Position numbers and translations under genes: made by a program. Positions 41,808 to 56,017 of a stretch of 64,000 nucleotides of DNA are shown here, piece after piece. The notes under the pieces are model-generated. The model did not search any database, was not told the DNA's origin, and saw only the letters and a list, made by a program, of their open reading frames with translations. Position 1 is the first letter of the stretch. Every line of letters starts with the position of its first letter. The stretch is from Streptomyces sp. NBC_00523 (lineage in GTDB: Bacteria > Actinomycetota > Actinomycetes > Streptomycetales > Streptomycetaceae). The stretch covers positions 7,006,001-7,070,000 of the forward strand of contig NZ_CP107836.1 of the NCBI RefSeq assembly GCF_036346615.1. The letters run 5' to 3'.

Positions 41808-42857
41808 TCAGGCTGCCCAGGTCCCGCGCAGCGCGGCCGTGGCGAAGCCCGGCCCGTACGCGACGGTGATCCCGTCGGCCCCGGGCGGCGGCGGTTCGGC
41901 GTGGGTGCGTTCAAGGATGCGGAGCACGGAGACACCGCCGAGGTTGCCCTCGTCGGCCAGGGTGGCCGTGGAGTGCCGGGTGTCGTGGGCGTCGAGGCCG
42001 AGGGCCCTCGCGGTGTCGCTGATGATGCGCGCGCTGCCGGGGTGGATGACCCCGAAGCCGACGGAGGGCCGGCCGAGCCAGTCCAGCAGACTCGGCAGCA
42101 CATCGTCCGCCGCGCTCAGCGCCTCCTTCGTACTGTCGAAGTGGAACCCGGCCGGATCGACGCGCCCGGCGTACCGGGTGAGGCTGTCCGGCAGGACGTG
42201 CTCGTAGGTGTCGGCCGGGGAACCCACACGGAAGCCGGGGCCGAGCGGGGCGTCGGTGACGAGGGTCGCCGCCGCGCTGTCCCCGAACAGCACCTTGTAG
42301 ATCATGTGCTCGACGGCGTCGTCCTGATGGTTGTACACGGCGGAGATGACCTCGGCGGCGACCACCAGGACGGTCGCCCCCGGTCTCGCGGCCAGCAGCT
42401 CGACGGCCCGGATCAGCGCCTGGGTGCCGCCCGCGCACGCCAGTGTCGTCAGGGCGATCCGGCGGACGTCCGGCCGGAGCCCCAGCCGGTCGATGAGATG
42501 GATGTCCATGTTGGGGACGGACCAGCCGGTCGAGTGCGTCGTGATGATCGCGTCCACATCGCCCGGCCCCAGCCCGTACGCCCCGAGCACACCCCGTGCC
42601 GCCTGCTCCGCCATGTCCAGCGCGTCCGCGAACGCCGCCTCGCTCCGGGCCGTGACACCGGCATCCCCCGACACCGTCGGAGCCGTCAGCGGCCGGGTGA
42701 AGTACCTGCTGCGCACCCCGGTGTTGGCCACGATGCGGAGGATCGCGGCGAGTCGCGGGTGGTCCGGGTGATGGGCGCGGATGTCGTCCGCGATCTCACC
42801 GGTGGTCACTTTGTGGGCGGGGAACACGGTGGTGGGGCGGGCTATGTAGGCGGGCAC
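41808..42857 (-). CDS. Type III polyketide synthase
   Basis: The 349-residue protein matches the chalcone synthase-like fold: nucleophile Cys in TLACAGGTQA, catalytic His in GFGVIHPGSARII and Asn in EGNLGGVSVLRIL, so the Cys-His-Asn triad is complete. It should extend an acyl-CoA starter with malonyl units, forming a pyrone or resorcinol. No methyltransferase or hydroxylase gene follows directly. It starts with GTG at 42857. An MmyB-type regulator gene lies 111 bases upstream on the same strand, likely controlling it. Confidence 0.88.
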   Translation of the reverse strand: MPAYIARPTTVFPAHKVTTGEIADDIRAHHPDHPRLAAILRIVANTGVRSRYFTRPLTAPTVSGDAGVTARSEAAFADALDMAEQAARGVLGAYGLGPGDVDAIITTHSTGWSVPNMDIHLIDRLGLRPDVRRIALTTLACAGGTQALIRAVELLAARPGATVLVVAAEVISAVYNHQDDAVEHMIYKVLFGDSAAATLVTDAPLGPGFRVGSPADTYEHVLPDSLTRYAGRVDPAGFHFDSTKEALSAADDVLPSLLDWLGRPSVGFGVIHPGSARIISDTARALGLDAHDTRHSTATLADEGNLGGVSVLRILERTHAEPPPPGADGITVAYGPGFATAALRGTWAA

Positions 42858-42968
42858 GACATCCTCCGGCGGGCACGGTGCGGCGGCGATGTGGGGGTGG
42901 GCACAACCTAAGCCACAAACGGCCGTGCCGCCCTGATCACAACACCGCGGAACCCGGGAGGGAAGCCT

Positions 42969-43799
42969 TTACCGGGCGCGCAGGACCGGGACGCGGCTGT
43001 GCGCACGCCGCGCGCCCGCGTGGAAGACGAGAACGATCATGCGCGCGCCCGGGGCGGCCATGGGCTGCGCGGCACACATCGTCACCCACCCCGGGCCGTC
43101 GACGGCGTGCCGGATGGGCCGTTCGTCGCCGTCGGGGTGGATGTGCGCGCCGCCCGACTCCCAGATCGGCGCACACCCCGGGTCGGCCAGCACGTCCTTC
43201 TCCAGCCGGCGGAGCACCTCGTCGTCGGGCCGGCTGGCGAGCGCCGCCCGCAGCTGCGGTACGACCAGCGGCGCCCAGGCGGTGTCCCAGTCGATGAGCA
43301 TGTCGCGGCCCTGCGGTTCGAGGAGCATCCACCGCATGGTGTTCTCGGGCACGTTCCCGCCGGGGAAGAGCCGCGCGAACTCGTCGTTGTGCGCGATGAG
43401 CTCCCAGGACGCGTCGGTGATGTACGCGGGATGGGTCATCCCGTCGATGGCCTCCTGCCACACACCCGGCACCTCCTTGCCCGAGCGGGCGGTGAGCGGG
43501 CCGGGCGGGTCGCCTATTCCGGCGTACCGGCACAGCGACACCCACTCCTGCTCGTTGAGGGCGAAGAGCATCGCCACATCACGGAGGAATCCGGTGTCCG
43601 GCCTCGGCCAGGCGCCGGACTCCAGCCGGCGGTAGGTGCCGGGGGTGCGGTGCAGCAACTGGTCCACCTGATGCTGGGACAGTCCGGGTGCGCGGCGCCC
43701 CTGGCGGGACGAACGGTGGAAACCGTGTCCGGTGGGGTCGATCAGTGCACGCCGGACTCTGAGCAGTGTCCGAAGTGCCGTCTTGTCCGTGTTGGTCAT
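42969..43799 (-). CDS. XRE-family regulator with MmyB-like ligand-binding domain
   Basis: The 276-residue protein has an N-terminal HTH (PGLSQHQVDQLLHRTPGTYRRLESG) and a C-terminal MmyB-like domain with HNDEFARLFPGG, REMLIDWDTAW-like and PRPDDEV segments. MmyB proteins help induce methylenomycin production and are thought to sense a small lipophilic signal. It is directly upstream of the type III PKS gene, so a pathway-specific role is likely. ATG at 43799. Confidence 0.9.
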   Translation of the reverse strand: MTNTDKTALRTLLRVRRALIDPTGHGFHRSSRQGRRAPGLSQHQVDQLLHRTPGTYRRLESGAWPRPDTGFLRDVAMLFALNEQEWVSLCRYAGIGDPPGPLTARSGKEVPGVWQEAIDGMTHPAYITDASWELIAHNDEFARLFPGGNVPENTMRWMLLEPQGRDMLIDWDTAWAPLVVPQLRAALASRPDDEVLRRLEKDVLADPGCAPIWESGGAHIHPDGDERPIRHAVDGPGWVTMCAAQPMAAPGARMIVLVFHAGARRAHSRVPVLRAR

Positions 43800-44527
43800 G
43801 CGATCAAATCCCCCGCGTATGGGCCCGGTTGCGCGGGCGAGAGCCTAATTGGCGCGACGTGGCTTAGCGCTAAAAACTGGACGTAGAAAACAGTCTGTTT
43901 ACCTTCCATGCTGGAGCCCGTGAGGCAGCGGACCGCGGCTCTTCGGGGCGGTGGACCCGCGCCTGACGTGCGGTCTTCCTGCTGTCCTCTCCTGGCAATG
44001 TTCGCAGCTGGAATTCCGCACCCGTTCAGAACGGTGGCGGGAAGGGCTTGACCAGCAGACCGTATTTCGTCCCCCGGTGGGGCGGACTGCGCACCACGGT
44101 CCGCTGATCTGGCTCTTTCCGTCACCCACCTCGGTCTCCCGGGCCGAGGCGGGGCGGTACTCGGTGCGGTCGGCAGCCCCCCTGCCGGCCGCACCATTCT
44201 CATCCCGGCGGGCACTGCTCCATCCGGAGCCGGGCGGACCGCCTCCGGTGCTCCGGTCCGGTGACGCGGTCGCGGATGTCCGGGACGCCACCACCCCCTG
44301 GTTCCCCGTGAGTACGGCCCCATCAGCACCTTTCCCGGGCATCCGGCGCGACGCGAAGTCGTTGCTCTCTGGTGGAGAGGGGTTTCGCCATGTAGCGTCA
44401 TCGCCGGAAGTCGTGGTTCGCCGAAACCGCCCGTGCTCCGGCGCGGGCGCCTTGTTGTGCAGGGGCGGACCGGGACACCACTGGGACCGCGTGGTGCGGC
44501 TCCCGATATCGACTGAGAGGCACCGGC
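43800..44527. other. Long intergenic/leader region with palindromes
   Basis: The 728-base gap between the MmyB gene and the cold-shock gene has no convincing ORF; frames open on both strands give Arg/Pro/Ser-rich translations. Near the MmyB end are TTAGCGCTAA (43864-43873) and AAACA-GTC-TGTTT (43888-43900), both symmetric. The rest may be a long 5-prime leader of the cold-shock mRNA; such leaders often control expression at low temperature. Confidence 0.45.
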
Positions 44528-44731
44528 ATGGCCAGCGGAACCGTCAAGTGGTTCAACGCCGAAAAGGGTTTCGGCTTCATCCAGCAGGACGGCGGCGGGC
44601 CGGACGTCTTCGCTCACTACTCGAACATCAACGCCTCCGGCTTCCGTGAGCTCCAGGAGGGCCAGGCGGTGACCTTCGACATCACGCAGGGCCAGAAGGG
44701 CCCGCAGGCGGAGAACATCACGGCCGCCTGA
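44528..44731 (+). CDS. Cold-shock protein (CspA family)
   Basis: The 67-residue protein is one cold-shock domain with RNP1 KGFGFI and RNP2 DVFAHY motifs and the opening MASGTVKWFNAEKGFGFI. It binds single-stranded RNA or DNA and acts as an RNA chaperone in the cytosol. It is followed within 15 bases by a very strong hairpin. A long upstream region may form a regulatory leader. Confidence 0.95.
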   Translation: MASGTVKWFNAEKGFGFIQQDGGGPDVFAHYSNINASGFRELQEGQAVTFDITQGQKGPQAENITAA

Positions 44732-44745
44732 CGCCGTAGTACCAC

Positions 44746-44785
44746 CGTCCGGCCCCCGGGGAGCACGCTCCCCGGGGGCCGGACG
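44746..44785 (+). terminator. Very strong hairpin terminator after cold-shock gene
   Basis: A 19-bp perfect stem (44746-44764 against 44767-44785) with arms beginning CGTCCGGCCCCC, across a 2-base loop (effectively 4 bases). Confidence 0.9.
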
Positions 44786-44806
44786 CGTGAGACGGCCCTG
44801 TGCCGC

Positions 44807-45409
44807 TCAGCCGGCCGCCCGGGCCGTCTCGCCCTCGGCCGGGGCCGGTTCGGTCGCGGTGTACATGGCCGTGCCTTTCTGGATGCCCTTGCCGACGACG
44901 CCCCGCTTCACCAGGGTCTCCAGGGTGTTGCGCACCACCTGCACCGAGGTGCCGCGCTCCGGGTGCGCCTCGGTCAGATCCGCGTGCACCTCGCGCACCA
45001 GCCGCGGTTCACCCAGGGGCATCAGGGCGCGGATGAGCTGGTGCAGCGGAGCGGTCGCCGCGGCCGCCGCCTTCTTGCCGCTCGTCCTCGCCCGGGACGG
45101 CCTCGCCTTCGCGCGCCCGGCGGGCCGGGGGCCCGGGACGGGGGTGCCGGCCGGGGCCTCACCCTCCGCCGGCTTCTCCCCGGTGCGCGGCGCGCGGCGC
45201 GGCCGAGGGGGTGCCGTCTCTCCCGGCAGCGCGGCCTGCATCCCGGCCAGCCAGGTCTCGTCCGCCCTGAGCCGTTCCAGGCGGGCCCGCAGCCGCTCGA
45301 TCTGCGCGGTGAGCTCCTTCTGCTCCGCACGGTTGTCGGTGAGATCGGTGGCGAACCGCTCGGCATACATCGTTTGTACGCTCTGCGACGCACTGTCCGC
45401 GTTGTTCAT
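44807..45409 (-). CDS. Coiled-coil and winged-helix-like regulator
   Basis: The 200-residue protein has an N-terminal coiled coil (about 24-55: NRAEQKELTAQIERLRARLERLRAD), a basic/Pro-rich linker (about 75-120), and a C-terminal winged-helix-like domain (about 125-185) with LHQLIRALMPLGEPRLVREVHADL and VVRNTLETLVKRGVVGKG. DNA binding is likely. ATG at 45409 is chosen; the frame is open further upstream to 45457. It is divergent from the NRPS operon and could regulate it, but no evidence ties them beyond position. Confidence 0.7.
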   Translation of the reverse strand: MNNADSASQSVQTMYAERFATDLTDNRAEQKELTAQIERLRARLERLRADETWLAGMQAALPGETAPPRPRRAPRTGEKPAEGEAPAGTPVPGPRPAGRAKARPSRARTSGKKAAAAATAPLHQLIRALMPLGEPRLVREVHADLTEAHPERGTSVQVVRNTLETLVKRGVVGKGIQKGTAMYTATEPAPAEGETARAAG

Positions 45410-45807
45410 GATGGTCCACGCTCCTCGGGCCGGGGGTTTGCTGTCGCACGCCCCCATTCACCACCCGGAAGGACGCGAAAGGTGCAATTTGTGCCCAAGA
45501 TCCAGCCGAAGGGATGAATGCCCGGCCCGGGTACGGGGTGATCTCATCAAGCGGGCCGCATAAGCAGGTCGGATTTCCCAACTCCGTTTGTGTGTACAGG
45601 TCTTGCATTGACGCATGCGTGTGCTGTTCATAACATCGCAACACCTGAAGCCGCGAATGACCGGATCTCGCCGGTGGCGAGACCGTTCGGCCGCCGCGGT
45701 ATTCCCGTACCGCCGCGCTTCTCCGTCCCCCCACACGCTCCACACGTCCCCATTGACCTGAAGCAAGCGCACACCACGCCGCTCGGCGTGCGCGCCGAGG
45801 GAGTCGG
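45410..45807. other. NRPS operon leader and divergent promoter region
   Basis: The 398-base region has no gene. It holds a promoter-like pair at 45608-45636, then a leader of about 165 bases with three short hairpins: TCTCGCC/GGCGAGA (45666-45682), GCGGTA/TACCGC (45696-45713) and CACGCC/GGCGTG (45775-45790). The last sits just before the GAGGGAG ribosome site. The region from about 45540 to 45640 is lower in GC than its surroundings. Confidence 0.5.
45608..45636 (+). promoter_or_regulatory. Candidate NRPS promoter with palindrome in spacer
   Basis: TTGACG (45608-45613), 17-base spacer, TAACAT (45631-45636). The spacer holds the perfect palindrome ACGCATGCGT (45611-45620), which overlaps the -35 box, a typical repressor placement. 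Confidence 0.6.
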
Positions 45808-48800
45808 ATGAGTACCCAGGCCGTCCAGTCATACCTGACGCATGGCCAGAAACGTCTGTGGTTCCTGCACCAGATGGACCCCGACGACGCCTCGTACAAC
45901 GTTCCGCTCGTCCTGCGCCTCTCCGGCGAGCTGTCCGAGCCCGCCCTGCGCGCGGCCTTCGACGCGGTGGCGGCCCGGCACGAGGCGCTGCGCAGCAGCT
46001 TCCCCGCCGAGGACGGCGAACCGGCCGCACTGGTGGCCGCCCCGGGCCGGGTCGACGTGGAATGCCACGACCTGCGCGGCCGGGGCGACCGGCTCGAACC
46101 GCTCATCGCCGAGCGCACGAACCGCGCCTTCGACCTCGCCCGGGGCCCGTTGCTGCGCGTCGCCCTCTTCCGTACGGGAGACACCGAGCACGTCCTGTGC
46201 GTGGTCCTGCACCACATCGTCGCCGACGGCTGGTCCCTCAACATCCTGCGCGAGGAGCTGGCGGCGCACTACACCGCGCACCTCCGGGGCGGGACCGCCG
46301 ACCTGCCCGCCCCGCCCGCGCACCCGCACGGGCAGGAGCGGGACGCGGACGAGGGGCAGGCGCGCGAAGCCCTCGCCTACTGGCGGGAACGCCTCGACGG
46401 CGCACCCGCCCTGGAACTGCCCCTCGACCGCCCCCGCCCCGAACACCCCTCGCCCGAGGGCGCCTTCCACACCCGGATCCTCACCGGCGCGGGGCCTGTG
46501 ATCGACGCCCTGGCCCGGGCTCGGCGCTGCACCCCGTTCATGGTGCTGCTCGCCGCCTACCAGGCGACCCTGCACCGCTGCACCGGGCAACGCGACTTCT
46601 GCGTCGGCGTTCCCACCGCGGGCCGCTCGGGACCCGACGCCGAACAGGCCATCGGCTACTTCTCGCGGACCCTGGTCCTGCGCTCCGACCTGTCCGGGAC
46701 GCCCACCTTCGCCGACCTGCTCCGCCGCGCCCGCGCCACGGTGCTCGGCGCCTTCGCCCACGACCGCATCCCCTTCGAGGAACTGGCCGAAACCCTGCGC
46801 CTGGACCGGGACCCGGGGCGCACCCCGCTGTTCCAGACGATGCTGACCGTCCACACCCAGGACGCAGGTCTGCTGCGCGACGCGTCCTTCGCCGGTCTCG
46901 GCTGCACCGAGCTGGACCCCGCCATGCGGGCCTGCAAGTTCGACCTCACCCTCGACGTGCGCCGGGACGGCGAGGACGTGGTCGCCGTCTTCGGCTACCG
47001 CACGGACCTGCTGGACGGCGACAGGGTCGCCCGCCTCGCGCGCTGGTTCGAGACGCTGCTGCGCGGAGCGGTGGACGGCCCGGACATCCCGGTCCACCTG
47101 CTGCCGCTGCTGGACGGACCCGAGCGCGCCGCCCTGCACGCGGCAGGCCGCGGCCCCGCCCTGCCCGACGGCCCGCCCACCGTGCACGACGCCATCGCCC
47201 GCACCGTCCGCGAACGCCCCGGCGCCGAGGCCCTGCGCGGGCGCGGCTCCTCGCTCTCGTACGCCGAGCTGTGGCAGCGCGCGGGCGGCCTCGCCGCACG
47301 GCTGACCGCCGAGGGGGTGCGGCGGGGGGACACCGTCGGCGTGCTGCTACCGCGCGGACCGCACGCCGTCGTGGCGATGCTCGCCGCCTGGCGCGCCGGT
47401 GCCGCCTACCTCCCCCTGGACCCCGACTACCCGCCCGCCCGGATCGCGTACATGGCCGCCGACAGCGGCGCCCGCACCGTCCTCACCTCCCGCGACACCA
47501 CACCGCCCGAGCTGTCCGGGAGCGTTCGGACGCTGTACGTGGAGGACGCGGCGGACACCGGACCGGCGGGGGAGGGGCCCACCGACCGCACCGCGCCCCT
47601 CCCCGACGACCCCGCGTACCTCGTCTACACCTCCGGCTCGACCGGCAGGCCCAAGGGCGTCCTCGTCCCGCACCGGGCGCTGGCCGAGCGGGTGCGCTGG
47701 ATGCGCGAGGGGTACGGAATCACCGCCGAGGACCGCGTCCTGCACTGCGCCTCACTCAGCTTCGACACCTGCGCCGAGGAGCTGTTCCCCGCGCTTGCGG
47801 CCGGGGCCGCCCTGGTGGTGGCCGACCCCGGCGCCACGCTGCCCGACCAGCTGGCCGAGGACTTCACCGCCGACGTCACGGTCATGGACCTGCCCACCCC
47901 GTACTGGCAGCACCTCGTCGGCGACCCGGACGTCGTCGCCTGGCCGGACGGGCTGCGGCTGCTGATCCTGGGCGCCGACCAGGTCCAGGCCGCCGCCGTC
48001 CGGGCCTGGCGCGAGCGGTTCGGCGACCGGGTCCGCCTCGTCAACTCGTACGGCCCCACCGAGACCACCGTCATCGCCACCACCGCCGACCTCGGCGACG
48101 CGGACACCCGCGCCCGCCCGCCCATCGGCACCCCGATCGGAGGCGTCACCGCCACCGTGTGCGACGAGCAAGGTGGCCCGGTCCCGCCCGGCACCCCCGG
48201 CGAACTCCTCCTCGGCGGCACGGGGGTGACCTACGGCTACACCGGACGGCCGGGTGCCACCGCGCGCGCCTTCGTCCCGGACCCGTACGGCCCGCCGGGC
48301 TCCCGCCGCTACCGGACCGGCGACCTGGTGCGCCGCCGGGCCGACGGCGCCCTGGAATTCCTGGGCAGGCTGGACGGCCAGCTCAAGGTGCGCGGCTACC
48401 GCGTGGAGCCCGGCGAGACCGAGAGCGCGCTGCTCGCCCAGCCCGGGATCGCCGAGGCGGTGGTCGTCGCCCACCGCGACACCCTGGTCGCCTACGTGGT
48501 CCCGGCCGCCGCGGGCCTCGATCCCGTCGCCGCGCGGAGCGCCGTGGGAGCGCTCCTACCGGCCCACCTCGTGCCCGCCGCCGTCCTCGTGCTGGACCGG
48601 CTGCCGCTCACCCCGAACGGCAAGCTGGACCGCGTGGCCCTGCCAGCCCCCGAACAGCGCCCGGAGCTCCGCGCGAGCTATCTGGCCCCGCGCACCGAGG
48701 CGGAGGAGCTGGTCGCCGACATCTGGCGCGAGGTGCTGGACGTCGAACGGGTCGGCGCCCTGGACGACTTCTTCGACCTGGGCGGGCACTCCCTGCTCGC

Positions 48801-49001
48801 CACCCGGGTCATCGCCCGCGTCCGGGCCACCGCCGAGCTCACCGTCCCCCTGCGCACCCTCTTCACCCACCGCACGGTCGCGGCCTTCGCCGAGGCCGTG
48901 GAGGCCGCCCTGACGGCCGAGATCGACGCCCTGTCCGAGGAGGAGGCGGCCGCCCTCCTCGCCTCGGACAGCGGCACCCTGGAAGGAACCGGTACGCCGT
49001 C

Positions 49002-49005
<4 letters not shown>
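45808..49005 (+). CDS. NRPS module 1: condensation-adenylation-carrier
   Basis: The 1,065-residue protein has C (about 5-440; HHIVADG with His135, His136, Asp140), A (about 450-920; YTSGSTGRPKG at about 605) and T (Ser995 in LGGHSLLA). A-domain pocket residues read D-T-E-D-I-G-S-V-I-K, with two acidic positions, which favours a substrate carrying an amine; the exact amino acid is not predictable from memory. It starts with a C domain, so it accepts an acyl or aminoacyl donor. It lacks TE and E domains. Its stop overlaps the next start (ATGA). Confidence 0.92.
48545..48558 (+). promoter_or_regulatory. Intragenic CebR-like box in NRPS module 1
   Basis: TGGGAGCGCTCCTA matches the CebR palindrome TGGGAGCGCTCCCA at 13 of 14 bases. 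It lies in the linker near the A-domain end and forces rare codons (GGA, CTA). Confidence 0.45.
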
Positions 49006-54526
<5,521 letters not shown>

Positions 54527-54530
<4 letters not shown>

Positions 54531-56017
54531 GCCCCGCCGCGCCCCCGCGCTCCCTGATCGAGCTGCTGGTCCACCGCGCCGCCGTCCACCCGGACCGCGT
54601 CGCCCTCCGCAACGGCCCGCGCGCCCTGGACTTCGGCACCTGGCGCGACCGGGCCGCCGCCCTCGCCCACGGCCTGCTCGCCCGTGGCCTGCGCCCCGGC
54701 GACCCGGTCGGGCTGCGCTACGGAAGTACGGAGTGGACCGATTACGCGGTCGCCTACTGCGGGGTGCAGTGGGCGGGCGGCATCGCCGTACCCCTGTCCG
54801 ACCGGCTGGCCCCGGCCGCCGCCGCGCACATCGTCGGGGACAGCCGGTGCGCGGGCGTCCTGCACGGCGAGGGCGGACCACCGCCCCGGCTGCCCGCAGG
54901 GGTATGGCGGGCGACCGGCGACGACTTCGAGACCGGGGCCGGGGACGGGCTGCCGTTCCCCGACCCGTCCGCACCCGCCCAGTACCTCTACACCTCCGGC
55001 ACCACCGGCCTCCCCAAGGGCGTCCGGGCCACCCACGCCAACCTCGCCCACGGCTGCACCCTGGACGAACGCCGCAGACCCCTGCGCCACTCGCGCACCT
55101 TCCTGCACAGCTTCCCGATCGGCACCAACGCCGGACAGACGATGCTCGTGAACTGCCTGGACACCGCCGCCACCGGTGTTGCCGCCCCGCAGTTCACCCC
55201 GCTGCGGTTCGCCCGGCTCATCGAGGAACACGCGGTCGGCAGCGTCTTCCTGGTGCCCGCCACCGCCATCGAACTCCTCGCGTCCACCGCCCTCACCCGC
55301 CGCGACCTCAGCACGGTCAAGCTGGTCGGCTCGACGGCCGCGGCACTCCCGCAACCCGTCGCACTACGGCTGGCGCAGGCGTTCCCCGGAGCGCAGATCG
55401 TCAACTACTACACCTCGACCGAGGCCGCGCCCGCCCAGATCACCCTGCTCTTCGACCCCGACCACCCCGACTCACCCGGCAGGCCCGCCTCACTCGACCA
55501 CCTGCGCATCACCGACCCCGAAGGGCACCCGGCGGCCACCGGCGAACCCGGCGAAATCTGGCTGCGCTCACCCACCGTCCCCCGCGCCTACCTCGGCGCC
55601 CCCGACGCCGACGCCGAGGTCTTCCGGGGCCGCTGGGTGGGCATGGGTGACATCGGGCGGCTCGACGCGGACGGCTACCTCCACCTGCTCGACCGGGAGC
55701 GCGACGTCATCAAGTCCGGCGCCCACAAGGTGTCCACCATCCAGGTCGAGAACGCGCTGCACGCCCACCCCGACATCGCCGACGCCGCCGCCTTCGGCAT
55801 CCCGCACCCCGTGCTGGGCAGCGTCGTCGCCGCCGTCGTCGTGGCCCGGCAGGGCGAGCCGGACACCACCCGGCTGCGGGCCTTCCTGCTCGACCGGCTC
55901 GCCGCGCACGAACTCCCGGCCCGCATCCTCTTCCGCGCCACCCTGCCCCGCAACGAGGGCGGCAAGGTCCTCAAACGTGAACTCCACCGGCTTCTGGACG
56001 ACGAGGCGACCTCATGA
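54527..56017 (+). CDS. Stand-alone AMP-dependent acyl/aryl ligase
   Basis: The 496-residue protein is an adenylate-forming enzyme: A3 motif YTSGTTGLPKG, a YYTSTEAAPAQ A5-like motif, GMGDIGRLDADGYLHLLDRERD and catalytic Lys in EGGKVLKREL. The pocket lacks amino-acid-type DXXXW layout, so a carboxylic acid (fatty or aromatic) is the expected substrate. It likely charges the free carrier protein of this operon to start the peptide. GTG start overlaps the previous stop. No acid biosynthesis genes are nearby, so the starter is drawn from primary metabolism. Confidence 0.88.

Noticed and set aside
43951..44649. Open frame of 232 codons upstream of the cold-shock gene
   Set aside because: Arg/Pro/Ser-rich translation, no good start, and its 3-prime part overlaps the cold-shock gene in another frame.
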